A DNA stretch of 60,000 bases, taken from NCBI RefSeq assembly GCF_030272615.1, contig NC_081406.1, positions 395,894,439-395,954,438 of the forward strand, given 5' to 3'. This DNA comes from Cryptomeria japonica. Its lineage: Eukaryota; Streptophyta; Pinopsida; Cupressales; Cupressaceae. The translations under genes were made by a program, and so were the position numbers. The notes beneath the pieces were generated by a model that saw only the letters and a program-made list of their open reading frames with translations, ran no database searches and had not been told where the DNA came from. Shown in pieces: positions 22,847 through 34,821 of the stretch. Position 1 is the stretch's first letter, and each line of letters starts with the position of its first letter.

Positions 22847-24830
22847 ATGAGTTTCTCTATTATGAATGTCATAACCTTCTAGTTATTCAATATAGACAAC
22901 ATTAAGAAAATAGTCTTTATAGCCAACTTCCAGCCTGCAACATTAGCTATAATGGTTCTAATATTAGTATATCTAACAACAAGAGTAAATGTTTCCTTCT
23001 AACTATGAGCTACACATTTAGCTTCATATTTTCTCAAAAACTTCCATATAGAACTCCCTCTAGATTCTTAATGTAAAATTGTGGTAACCAAGTCTCATGA
23101 AGATTGCATAATATAAGAATCAATCAAGGAAGGCAGCCAACATAAGTTACCATAAATCAAAGATGAGAAATGCCAATCTTTTCCTTACTTCACTTTTACG
23201 AAATGGACCCATAGCACAATCATTATGATCATGGCATACCTTCAAGTGAAGAAACCAAGCTCCCTCTTAAGCTTGAAGGCATGGTAATTCAAGAATATCT
23301 TGAAGAGAAGCATCAACATGATTAAATATCTCTTTATTGACTAGACTTCCACCATTGACAAAATATGCCAAGATTGCTCAACAGGATATTGCCATACTAT
23401 GATCAACTTCAATCATAGTGTAAAGCTACACAACATTCTTTAAATGTAGAATTGTTTTCCATAGCTGAATAATAGAGAGTTAACTGTGCCTGATCACATT
23501 AGAAAACTAAGGCAAGTGTATGACTTCAGAAAACTTTGACAATCTAACATTTTACAAAATCCATAAGCAAGATATATGAGCCAAATTTTCTTTCCAGCCA
23601 ATGCGAAAAATCAGATATGAGTATCAACCACTCAAAAGGATACCTATTGTAGTTGAGCACAAGCGTATGATCAAAAGACAACTTCAATAAGTTAGATGCC
23701 TCATTCATCTTAGGTTTCATCATCAAGAGAATACTTACTTCAAGAATGTAATAGGTAGTATGCCCAACTTGAAGAGATAATATCACAATGAATATTATGT
23801 GAGGATAGTGAAAGCCATGACAGAAAATGCATTAGAGCTAAAGGTAATCCTCTACACAAGAAGAGTAGAGCATGGTTATAATAAATGTATAACAAAGAAC
23901 ATGAGAGCCTTTTATGAAGAGCTGAAGAGAACCAAGTGTTACACAGTCACAACCCTACATGACAACCTTATCCAAACATAAAACACACATAGAACAGAAA
24001 ATACAGTCCATACGGTGTTAAAAGATTTGATGCAAATCAAGAGACACACCATAAGAGTATATAATTCCAGAGCAGCAAGACTATTGAGCATTTCAAGACT
24101 TAGATAGAATATGGTGCATCGTAACTATGCAACAAGTATCATAAAGGATTAGATCATAATATGAAGATAGTAAGGTCATCATTGGGCATAGATACTAAAT
24201 AGGATGACTAAGACATCTTACCTTTACATGCCTACCACACCAATGCTTAGAGGACACTATATGTTTTCAACTAAGGTTCCATGTTTCTGAATCTCCTATA
24301 ATTTTATTCAGCTTTCAATTTTCCTATTTGAGCTTGCTGTTATATCCATCATAATACTCCTAGTTTTATATCTGAATACACATGCTGAAATCCTAAGTGC
24401 CAACAATGTATTTAGATCAATGCATCAATTCGGATCATTACATATTCATAGAAAACTACATCAAATAGGTCGAGAGATAAACATACTCAAAATAGAGGGT
24501 AGGGCATAACCAAATACTAACTTCAATAATTCAAACTGGATTAGAACAAATCCTTAACACAAAAACAAAGCTCGAACTAGGGTGATTGTTACAAACCCTA
24601 GGAAGATAGTTATGCAACCCTTAAAGGAATAAAAGGAATACTAAGATCTGAAAACAAGTGCACAAACCGACATATGAAAGCACCCTCAGATGAAGTAGTT
24701 AACAGGCAAGAGAACCTTGTGCACTAGATAAGACACCAATAACAATAAGGCAATCAGATGCAAATCTTCAAACCAAGTGGATCCTACATTTGAGAATAGA
24801 GGAATGAGAACACCTGAAATCTTATTCTTC
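22847..24830. other. Non-coding interior replacing Copia protease and integrase
   Basis: No GAG-pre-integrase, integrase HHCC/DDE or protease motifs could be found on the - strand. The stretch looks like degenerate or foreign filler, as in internally deleted retroelements. Confidence 0.55.
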
Positions 24831-25067
24831 TTATCGTCCCATCGATGCCTTCAATTTGTCAAGCAGACATTGTTGTTGAACTTTCTGATTCATGACAGAC
24901 TTCTTGAATTGCTTTAGCTCATCCAGATCCGAAGGCTCAGTCAGATCCTTATCTTCCACAATCGGTAACAACTTTAATTCTTCAAGAGCAAGGAGGACAT
25001 AGACCTTCCATGATGTAAAATTTAGGACACCTTCAAGTCTGTCCTCTACTTTCAGACCTATAACCAT
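24831..25067 (-). pseudogene. Copia gag N-terminus remnant
   Basis: The first residues follow the usual Copia gag start: KVEDRLEG, then NFTSWKVYVLLALEEL and a Glu/Asp-rich segment ending DELKQFKKS. The similarity stops after about 55 residues, and the frame ends at 24831, far short of a full gag. It starts about 85 bp from the primer-binding site, as expected. Confidence 0.75.
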
Positions 25068-25138
25068 CTTGCAAAACTAAAACAACAAACTGAAAGTGAA
25101 GGACAACTAATAATCTGATTATTTAGAATGAACCTAAA

Positions 25139-25150
25139 GCTCTGATACCA
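25139..25150 (-). other. Primer-binding site (tRNA-iMet type)
   Basis: The - strand reads TGGTATCAGAGC immediately after the 5' LTR end ...AACA. It is a perfect match to the common plant Copia site and fixes the LTR boundary and element strand. Confidence 0.93.
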
Positions 25151-25944
25151 TGTTAAATTTAAGCAATCAGATATTAATTTTAAGTAATCAGATTATAACA
25201 GACTGTAAATGAACAGTAACAACAATGAAAACACAAGACAAAAGACACCAATACCCTGAGAAAACCTCCCTCTTGGAGGTGAAAAACCCAGCCTCAAAAT
25301 ACAATATGTATCATCTCAAATGTAGGAAATTACAAGACAATGAACTTACCTCAGATTGCTGTCCAATCAGCAAGTTAGCAGATCACGATCTCACTTTACA
25401 TAACAATGAAGATTGCAGCCCTTATCAACAGCAGATGGCTAAGGAAGATTGCAGCCCTTACACAAGAAGAGTCCTTATCAAGTTCGCATGGTGATCTTGA
25501 CAACTTCACCACACAATCAGCCTTGATGAATTCGCACAATAGGCTTGGACAAGTTCGCATAAGTGGAGGAGAGATCGCTGTTTGGAGAGCAGATAACATT
25601 TGCGTAAGATGATGATTAATGACTTCATTTGATGTTTGATTTATATCCAACCTTTGGCGCCAAACCCTCAAGTCGGCTTGCATATTAATTAAGTTATTTA
25701 TTTGCCATTTATTGCCTTCACATTACATGAGTTTGGGCCCAGCCCTAAGTTCCATTTATTGCCTACACATTACATATGTTTGGGCCCAGCCCTAAGTTAC
25801 ATTTATTTGTCTTCACGTTACATATGTTTGGGCCCAACCCAAAATAGTTCGAATTGCATGAGAGATAATACATGTGTATTTTAATTGTCATTGACAACAT
25901 TAAAATACAATAGATAGGTATCCGAGCTAGCTATTATTTCAACA
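25151..25944 (-). repeat. 5' LTR of Copia element, 794 bp
   Basis: Starts TGTTAAATTTAAGC and ends TTATTTCAACA on the + strand. It retains the stem-loop ACCTCC-CTCTT-GGAGGT at 25264-25280 that is deleted from the other LTR. Confidence 0.92.
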
Positions 25945-26176
25945 CTATAAATCGAAGTTTCAATCAATGCAAATTTTACTTGACCTGGTAGTTGCTCTTG
26001 CATATGCTTTGAGAAAAGTAACCTCCTAGGGCTTGTTTGTAGATCTCAATCTTGGACGTGATCCACACCCACATTTGTGGAGTTGGCTCCCTATCCTCTA
26101 TACAGTGTAGAGGCCTCCCATAATCTCCTCATTAGCTTTAAAGCCATCAAAATTTGGAATCTGGATAGTTGGGGTG

Positions 26177-27226
26177 TGTAATGTCCCCACTTTGAAATAT
26201 AATTTATTAATAAATAATAGTAAAATTAAAATACAAAAGAATAAAAATAAAAGTTAAATTAAAATATAAAAGAATATAATTAAATATAATTAAATTTTGA
26301 TTAAAGTTAAAGAATGGTCAAAAGGCATGAAATGATAAGTTGTGACTCCCCCAAATATGAGGTATAAAAGAGAGAAGATAACTCATTTGAAGGTGGGATA
26401 ATTTCGGAATAAGAAGTGTAGATCTGATTTAAATAAGAAGTGCAGATGTGATTGTGAAAGGTTGTGTCCCTTTCAAAGGGCAGAAATAATGAAGAGTTGC
26501 ACTCTTTCAAAGGGTGCTAATGGTGAAAGGGTGCATCTCTTGCCAAAGGGCATACATGATGAAAAGGTGTGACCTCTCCCTCACATTGAGAGATATAAAG
26601 GAAAGGAATCAAAAGCATCCAGTGACATCACCATGGATCAGATCAGATCAGAACTTTTTATTAAGTTACAGGCAGTAACATCCTTGTTCTTGGTGGTATG
26701 CATGGGGATGTGCTTAATATGCATGGGGGTGCTTAATATGTATGCCTAATATATGAAGCCTGATAATGTGCTTATGCAGAATTCAATAGTAATATTAATA
26801 TAGACTGCAATATGTATGACAGTCATACTTAATTTCATATACATTCATTGTACATGAAAGACAATTATATTAATGGCCTAGACTTTAATTCATTTGCTAA
26901 TGCCTATGAGAGGATAGGTTAGTGTGTGTAGGGAGGGGTGAGTAAATCCTCACAAGTGATGGTGACCCCAAGATGGGGTAGGGACGGAGTCCTGAAACCT
27001 TGAGGGAGCATCCTTGTAGATTGATGTCAGCGCCCTGGACAGTAAATCCCCATTCCTCATTAGGGTTAGGAAAGAAGTTAAGATGAGTCTAAATATAATA
27101 AATATTGAATGTATTTTGAATAATAATTCATTCATTAGTTTAGTAATATGAATTAAAACATAATAATGTATAGTAATGTATGCCAACCTTTGGGAAACAG
27201 GCAGCCTCCTAGTAGGGGACATTACA
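26177..27226 (+). mobile_element. Solo LTR, 1,050 bp, TGTAATGTCCCC family
   Basis: Begins TGTAATGTCCCCAC and ends GTAGGGGACATTACA, with matching terminal inverted repeats longer than the minimal TG/CA. Flanking GGGTG (26172-26176) and GGATG (27227-27231) differ at one base, consistent with an aged target-site duplication. No internal region or second LTR is present. A TATA box lies at 26594, with the 3' half presumably R/U5. Probably of a Ty3/Gypsy family. Confidence 0.88.
26594..26600 (+). promoter_or_regulatory. TATA box of the 26177 solo LTR
   Basis: TATAAAG at 417 bp into the LTR, preceded by CTCTCCCTCACATTGAGAGA, resembles the U3/R layout of the 7902 segment. Confidence 0.45.
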
Positions 27227-27231
27227 GGATG

Positions 27232-29650
27232 AAGTGTGTACAAGCATGAACTGGCATATGAGGTTGTCGTATATTGTGTATGTCAATGATATTCCATATG
27301 GGCACACATTTAGCCTCAACACTATTATAATTCTCTCTAATATACTCATTTGCTCCGTCAATGCTTTCATAGATGTACTCAATTGTCATTTTTTCTTTAT
27401 CAACAATACATAGAGGAGAAACCAATGGCCCAGTTACCTATAAAAAGTCAAAATTAATGGCCCAGTCACCTATAAAAAGTCAAAATTAAACTAGTTAAAA
27501 AGGCAACTTTTATGTTACAAATAAGAAGAAAAATAATTCACAAACACTAAAAAAAGAAAGCATTAAAATACTCCAAAGGATTAAATCTACAATATCCTTT
27601 GCAAGAGAGTCCAAAAACAGGTGTCATCAAATACCCAATCTACCACATCAATCCCAGTAGTTCTATAAGAACGAGCAGTCAGTCAAAGTTAGTCAACAGT
27701 GAATTAGCTTCATCTCCCTAAAATCAGGGACAATTTGTATTGAATAAAAAATATATTTAGGAGTTGTTCCACACCGTCAACTAAATAGATTGAGGATGAT
27801 TGGTTAGTCATAGATTGACCGTGATGTTCAATTAGGGAATATTACTTTCTAAACAACTCCTCTTCTATCCCCTACCCTTCTCCATTACCAGAAGCCTTAT
27901 AATCATTTTTTAAGGCTCATTTGGAATGAAGGTGGTTTCCTTTGGAGTTGTAAGGCCGGAGGTGTTGAATTTTCCACACAAGTGTGGCTGGCTGGAGAGC
28001 TTGGACTGTTTTATGTATTTGTGTTACCATAACAGATTTTATTTCCGTTGTTTTTGTGAGTACTCTCTTAAAGAGAATATATTGCGGATTTATATTCCAG
28101 TTCTATATTTTTGTCCATAATTGTGTATTGGTTGTTGTTGATTTTGATCAGATTATAATAGGCAGGTAAATTTTAAATTTTATTTATACCTTGATCAATG
28201 TCTGATATCTATGAGTGATTTATGTTCTTCAGTCAGTCTTATATTCGATCTACTGATGTGTATGAATGTAATCCAAATACAATCTGCCACTGAACAAGTT
28301 TGGACTGCTATGTATGGATGAATAAATTCGACCTTATCAATATATTATATCCAATCTGCTGTAGTATCCTTTTGCTTGATGAACTATGTAAGTTCGATCA
28401 ATGTCAACTGTAGAGTGAATCGAACAGTTACATATATATATATATATGAATGTCAATCTAGATATTTCATATACAATCTGCTTGCAGAAGGGTTAGATAA
28501 GCTGTTATTGTTTTCCACGATTTTCTGTTCAAGTTTATGTGTTCGATCTGTAATCAGTAACAATAATATTCTGATTCATATGTTCCTTGTTATCAATATA
28601 ATAACTATTCAATCTGCTATCATATTATTGGCTGCAGTCGATATTCAAACTGATCTTGCTTATAGTGCTGGAGATATCGACTGTGTATCTTATGGTCTGC
28701 AAGGAGTATATTATTGTTGCCGTCTATATTGTTATTATTCTGAACTTTGACTTCATACAGTATCTTTTATATTTTCAATATTATGCACCTTTCATAATTG
28801 GCTTCACAGCATACATGTGTGTAGCCGTTTACTCCTTATTCTTATTTTCATAGCATCATTTATGAATTATGTCTGAAAACCTCCTTTTGTTTTTGTAATT
28901 CCAGAATTATTATTATGTGCATCTCTATCTAATTGAAGACTTATAACAGCAGCGTATATATATACACATCATATTTCCTCTCCAAGGGGACACGACTATT
29001 CACTATTTCTCCAACAGTTACGTATTTGTTGTTCATACCGATTAGTAACTATTAATTACAATTGCTATAAATTGATTTATTAATTATAACTATCTTTATT
29101 AAATTGCTATCTTAATCAATTTTCATATAATTGTATGATCTTATGATAGCATCCTTTGTCTTCAATATTATCGGGGTTCTTCCGTTGAATGAAGATTAAT
29201 GTGTTGCTTCCATCTCTGCTACAACAACGACTCTAAAGGAGTTTGTTGTATTTGATACATTGGTTTATAAGTAGTAAGGGGATCAATAAAGAATAGATTT
29301 AATGCAATCCGCTGCTAAGAGACAAGACCCGATAACCTCCTTATTCACGCACAATGTATTCACTGCTTAGTATCGGTTGAAGTCACAAAGGTCTTTATTT
29401 GAACTGGTTGTAGTAATCAACTTTGTAACATGTATTGATGATTAACCTGATCATCGTACTTGTCAAATAAATGAATCATGATTAAGTATATTTATGAAAG
29501 AAATCTTTTAATAAGATTAATTGCTTGGTCAAATGTGTAAGGCTGATAGGCCACTTACACATTTGATCTACTGTGTCAGTATTTAGGATTCCGACTGAAG
29601 CTACATCTTCAACAGTTGTAATTAACTTTTTTAGATTAAGGTTCACAATA
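27232..29650. other. Unassigned sequence, perhaps decayed 5' LTR of the gag element
   Basis: It contains a tandem duplication of about 34 bp (27425-27490, phrase CACCTATAAAAAGTCAAAAT) and AT-rich sequence. A decayed 5' LTR would be expected just before the primer-binding site at 29652, but its start could not be fixed. Confidence 0.35.
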
Positions 29651-29651
29651 G

Positions 29652-29666
29652 TGGTATCAAAGTGCC
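29652..29666 (+). other. Primer-binding-site-like sequence (tRNA-iMet)
   Basis: TGGTATCAAAGTGCC on the + strand follows TTCACAATAG, an LTR-end-like context. It precedes the decayed + strand gag by about 460 bp, in the right orientation. Confidence 0.55.
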
Positions 29667-30114
29667 AATCCTGCCAACATGATTTCACCTCATCAGCATG
29701 ATGAAGAAAATGAAGAGCAAGTAAAGGCATAGTGACTATTTGCTGAGAGCATACTGAAGGCATACAACCAATGGTGGAGAGTGTAAGGGAGATGTCCCAA
29801 GCAATTTAAGAACTGCTTATAGGAGACAGTCATGTTTCTTTTAGAGCTGAATCATGCCATAGATTTTGCCTCCTATCTCTTCAATCACCTTACCAAAACA
29901 TGCAAAGGCCAGGCCCATGATGCATCTCCTCCACAACATCAGAACCCTTGATGGAAGCTTGGGACTTCATTCATGATCCCACCAGAAGGCTCTAGAGGAC
30001 CTATATGGCTAGCACTGCACACTTTTGTAGAGAGTATGATTTTAATGCCTACAAGGCAATGAAAAATGATGTTAATGGACAAGACTACACCAAGAGAGGT
30101 CCATAACAATGCAC

Positions 30115-31450
30115 ACCAAAGGTTGAAGTTCTATATTTCAATGGTACGTTGGAAACTCTTCAGTAAGTATGGTTGCATAAATTAGAAGTGTTCTTTTGAA
30201 TGCAACACATGTTTAATATGGAAAAGATTCAGTTTGTGTTGCTTCATCTCGAAGGAGATGCCTATGAATGGTAGCACCACTATGAACTGGACATTCTAGA
30301 TGGTGAATGTGTTGAATTATTCACTTGGTGGGAATTTAATTAGTTGATTATTGATATTTTCAGCAAAAAGACCATGTATGAGAAGTTTTTGCAACTCCTT
30401 AACCTGCATCAAGGACATCAGGAGTCTATGGATGAATATAGTTCAACGTTCTGAAAATTATGCATGCGAATTCAAGGTAGTCTACCATGTGACAAGTTTC
30501 CTTGTTTGTTGATGGACTGCAAGAGGAGCTCAAAGGCCATGTAGAAGCCCTTAGATCCAAGGACCTTGATGAAGCCATCTCATAGGCCCTAAGGTCTTAT
30601 GAAAACATGTTAAGAAGATGGAGCAAAGAGAAGATCCTGCTTGCTGCTCCACCAAGACAACTTAATCCTTGTAGGGCAGTCACCCCAAATGAGGTTAAAC
30701 ATTCTACAGAGTACAGATAGTGCCTCAATCCAAAAAGAAGATCCTGCTTGCTGCTCCACCAAGACAACTTAATCCTTGTAGGGCAGTCACCCCAAATGAG
30801 GTTAAACAGTCTACAGAGTACAGATAGTGCCTCAATCCAAATAAGGATGCTAGAGAAGAGTGTTGTAAGCATGGATGTTGCTACTCATGTAAGGAGTCAT
30901 GCTCCTATGACCATGTATGTTCCAATAAAGGTCAAGTTCAGTTACGTGAGGTGGTTGGTGTCTCCTTACTTTCTGCAAATGAGGGATAATTGATGTGCTC
31001 TGATATGTTCTTGTTAGAAGATATATCTGAAATGAACAATCATGAGCAGCTCGTTGCATCATTAGCAGCCATGGAATCCATTCATTCCACATTATGAGTG
31101 GACTTTATGTAAGGAAGAAAAGTTGTAGTTCTGATTTACTCTGGAAGTACCCATAACTTGTTGGATTTAAAGTTATACGGTATAGCCTGCCATTGGTTTA
31201 TCAAGAACACATTATCCTCCATTTGATATTGGTCTTGCTAATGTGTCCCTCCTTCACTTTCATTCATGCATTAAAGGGCTCAGCTTACATGTGGAACTTA
31301 TTTTCTGAGATCTGATTTTTTTTATTGTGCCATTAGGTGTTGCTGATGAAATTTTAGGGATACAATGGTTAAGACTACTTGGTGACGAACATGAATTTTC
31401 AGGAGTTGTCTATTAAGTTATGCAGGGTTCAAAATAACACGGAATTCATG
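30115..31450 (+). pseudogene. Decayed Ty3/Gypsy gag-protease
   Basis: Translation with several stops shows a Ty3/Gypsy gag core (YFNGTL, WLHKLEVFF, VLLHLEGDAYEW, HQGHQESMDEYSSTF), then a Cys-rich CKHGCCYSC segment near 30870 that resembles a zinc knuckle. Around 31115-31200 it shows a protease site reading IYSGSTHNLLDL where active copies have DSGSTHN, so the catalytic Asp has become Tyr. RT and later domains are absent. At least five in-frame stops make it non-functional. It has the opposite strand and a different family from the element at 37410-50886. Confidence 0.8.
30631..30844. repeat. Tandem duplication, 107-bp period, within decayed gag
   Basis: Copies 30631-30737 and 30738-30844 start AAGATCCTGCTTGCTGCTCC and are almost identical (ATTCTACAG against AGTCTACAG). 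The duplication is younger than the point mutations elsewhere in the gag. Confidence 0.92.
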
Positions 31451-32228
31451 GGTTCAGACCTCCAGAATGTAAGTTCATTTTGGCACATAGAATGATGTAA
31501 GAGCTAAAAAGGAATACCCCTTGTTATGTCATCCAATGCAGCACCCTTAAGGGGCTACACCAATTCAACAAATCAGGAAAACCTGAGTACACATGCCTGT
31601 AAGTGGCTTATTGCAGTAGTTTTCAGATGTGTTCACATCATAGAGTTGGAGCCTTGGAGGACACAAGCTGAGGACCCATTAGATAAAATGTGGCAGCCAC
31701 TGCTTTTCCAAATCCCTTTTTGTTCATCTACTAACTTATATTATGTTGTGGATCTCATCCTCCAATAATGGATATCTCAATTCATAATTGTTTGGGGCTT
31801 TGAACCTCTTGCCTTTCCATGATCAATGTGGTAACCGGATCCTTCCAATAAGGAATTGAAGCAACGTTAAAGGCAATACTGTTGTAGTACCAAAATTTGG
31901 CACATGCCAACTTTGCCTCATGATGGCTATTGCATCCATTACCAACCAATGAAGGTTGCACACTAGGAGCTTTATAAGGAACAAAAAATTTGGAATTGTG
32001 GGTGCCCATACTACCTAATCCTCATATTTGTGGCCGGATAGAAGAAGCTCCCATATCTTCCCTAGCGTCTGACCTTGTAGAATTGTGACATGTGGGTGAG
32101 GCTCCCATTGCCTCTACTATCATCATTCTTTCTACTTTTTTTTTTGTTCAAATGCTAAAAGGAGAGCTCTCACCACACTTGAGCTTCTAGAGTTGCTTTA
32201 GTACATGGTGTAACATCTCCGCAAGGAA
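31451..32228. other. Unassigned intronic sequence
   Basis: No further Gypsy pol domain or LTR boundary was recognised after the protease fragment. Confidence 0.35.
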
Positions 32229-32233
32229 CTTGT

Positions 32234-32368
32234 TGTTGGCCCATGCTTGTTGTTAAACCAAAAGGTCAACCCATTAATTTCCAATACAAACACCAAAGTT
32301 AACGGATCCATGGGAGGCGGTTAGTCCATGTCATGAACCTCAAAGGGGATGTTGATCACTGTTTAATA
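32234..32368 (-). repeat. TRIM 3' LTR (135 bp)
   Basis: Starts TGTTGGCCCATGC and ends CTGTTTAATA, aligning with 35942-36076 throughout with scattered substitutions. Confidence 0.87.
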
Positions 32369-33641
32369 ATCCGCCCTCAGTGTTACCTGAGGGGATTCGT
32401 GTTGGCAATATGCTGGATTTGGTTAAGTGTTGTCATTGATGTCAACACTGTATCCCGGTTAGATATGGTTCTGCTATCCCGGTTGGACTTGGTGTTTATC
32501 TTGGTTTTGGCTATGATTCTGATCCGGTATGATTAGATCCCTGGTTTCAGTTTTGGATGGTTATTCAGGATGGTTTTATGCTTGTCATATTCAGTTGGTT
32601 CATGATTTGGTGCTCCGGAAGCTATCGCTTATGTTCCCGGATTAGTGATATTTGATGATATGATTTGGCGATTTTGGTCCGGCTTATGGAAATGGTTTCT
32701 AACGTGCTTGTAATGGCCCCTTCTCCACAGTGTTTAGTTTTGTTGGTCGTTAGCCTATTTCGGAGGCTCGTAGGCTAGTTGGGAGCAAAAATTAGGGTTT
32801 CCTATTTTCTAGGAGGATTCTTTGGTGCTTTAAGGGGGTGTATGTGGGAGTTTGAAAATTTTGATTTTGATTCCTTCTGGGTTTTCAGAGAGCTTCAAGA
32901 TGGTTTGACATGCATCTGCATCGGGTGACTTTTTCCGGACTTAATATTTTTAGTAAGTGCGATGACTGCTTAGAATGTGGTTAAAATCACTTTGGAAACA
33001 CTTACTATTTTTAGTAGTATGCTATTTTTAGTAAGTACTATTTTTAGCAGGATGTCAACAAGCCTGTTCAGATGGTTATTTCCGGTAGGTCAGTTTGAGC
33101 AGTTGGTCTTCCAAGCATTTTTTGGTGCTATTTTTGACAAGGGTTCTTCAGCTCAGTTCAGTGACTATTTTTGACAGGGCAATTCTCTTAGCTTGTTTCC
33201 CCATATCCTTGGAGCTTGTTTTGGCAGGTTCAGTATTTGATGAAAAATGGTGTTTTGAATTAAATAATAACTTAAGGTAAAGGTTGGACGATTCATTTTA
33301 AAGGGATTGCTTAAGTTATATTGATATCTAAGTCATTTCCATATTTATATATTGGGCGATTTATTGTTGAGGAAAAATACTTTATAAAGTGAAATATTAA
33401 TAAGGCAAGATGGACGCCTTATGGAGAAATAAGTTAATTTTATAATATATTTCACTTATCTACCTTGGATGCCACATTATGATTTTATTGTCATTTTTAT
33501 AAAGTATATTTGCTCCTATGAGAAGGTCGATTTGGAGAAAGGAGAAATGAAATGTAATTTCAAAATAATGTGAAGTGAATGTGCATTTGGGTTTGGCATT
33601 CATTTGGAGGGAATGTGAATTTTAATTTGGAGACACAAAGT

Positions 33642-33650
33642 CTATAAATA
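33642..33650 (+). promoter_or_regulatory. TATA box of the 32709 solo LTR
   Basis: CTATAAATA at 934 bp into the LTR, followed by AGAGTGTTGGGCTCTTG. Transcription would start about 30 bp downstream, leaving a long R/U5 that includes the hairpin array. Confidence 0.5.
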
Positions 33651-34466
33651 AGAGTGTTGGGCTCTTGTTTTTGGTATCCAAGAATTTTTATAATGAAATG
33701 TTGCCGAAATGAAGAGTGAAAGCTTCGGGGAACGCTTACCTCCTAGCCATAGTTTGATTTCTTGCTTGCGATACAACAACTGGTCGAGCCAAAGACTGCT
33801 CTTCATTCAGAGGAGTGGATTGAAGATAATGTTGCAGATTTATTTATTAGATTTCTGATTTTTGGGAGTGTTGTAGTGTGTTTCTCGTTGCTAGTGGTGG
33901 ATTGTGCTGAAATGGATTTTGGGTCGCAAGTCTCATTGTGTCATTCTCCTCATTTTGGGTATTTCATCTATCTTTCTTTATGGTTTAGGCGATTCATTTT
34001 GCAAGTTTATAGAGCTTAAAATGGTGTTTTGGATTTTATTTTTGCAAAATCGTACCTTAGCTGGCCGTACCATGTGGCTGAGCACTTTGGAATGCGTGCA
34101 TAAATTATTGGGGTCGGTTTGCCATGTTTTGTTGTCCTAGGAATGATCGCCTACCTCCTAGTGATCATTTGCTTTCAGTTTCGTGTCATTTGGTTAAGAA
34201 TTAGGTGAGTTGTGAGTGTTTTAGTGGGAATTGGTGTTGCTGGTCTGTGTGTTTTCAGCGTGCTGGGAGTATATCAGAATTAGAGTTTTTGGTGTTTGGA
34301 GTTGGTTTTGGGGTGTGTGAGTTCATTGGTGTGAAGAGAAAGGACCTGGTTTCGTTTGCAGCTGTTGGTCATGTTATTGCACTTGGTTCATCACTCTTAT
34401 ATGCTATGATTCATATTGTAATGCCGGTAGTAGTACTAACATCAGTTTCTATCGTTCTTTCTTGTC

Positions 34467-34821
34467 CCACTGCATAAGTGGAAGAGGCTGGCCTTGCTGC
34501 CTATCTTTGGAATAGTGATTTCCCTTAAATTGTAATCCATATTGTGCATTGTAAAGCTGGTTAGTAGTACTAACAACTATCTAATTGTATTATTGCTCTT
34601 AGTCCCATTGCATAAGTGGAAGAGGCTGGCTTTGCCGCCTATTTTGAATATTGTAATACTGTCCTCCCGTTGCATAAGCGGTAGAGTTGATTGTAATTTC
34701 ATTTCTAGTCCTCCCGTTGAACAAGCGATTGAGTGATTGCATTCTTCAGTTCTTTAGCTTGTCCTTGGTTGGTTTACTGCCAAGTGATTGCATTGTTTTC
34801 ATTATCCCGCTGTATAAGCGG
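34467..34821 (+). repeat. Five hairpin repeats with covarying stems in the solo LTR
   Basis: The five copies are 34467-34481 (stem CCACT/AGTGG), 34605-34619 (CCATT/AGTGG, one G-T pair), 34667-34681 (CCGTT/AGCGG, one G-T pair), 34714-34728 (CCGTT/AGCGA, decayed) and 34807-34821 (CCGCT/AGCGG). The loop is GCATA in three copies. The third pair is A-T in the first two and G-C in the others, so both arms changed together. Several copies are followed by GAAGAGGCTGGC or a variant. Confidence 0.82.

Larger units (their letters stand above)
20497..25944 (-). mobile_element. Degenerate Copia retrotransposon (5.4 kb)
   Basis: The element is bounded by LTRs 20497-21336 and 25151-25944 with imperfect target-site copies CTCTA (20492-20496) and CTATA (25945-25949). 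On the - strand, 5' to 3', it has a 5' LTR, an iMet primer-binding site, a gag N-terminus, a long non-coding stretch where protease and integrase should be, RT/RNase H remnants, a hairpin array, a polypurine tract and a 3' LTR. Loss of protease and integrase plus frame breaks make it non-functional. It is related in layout to the non-autonomous element in intron 2. Confidence 0.93.
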
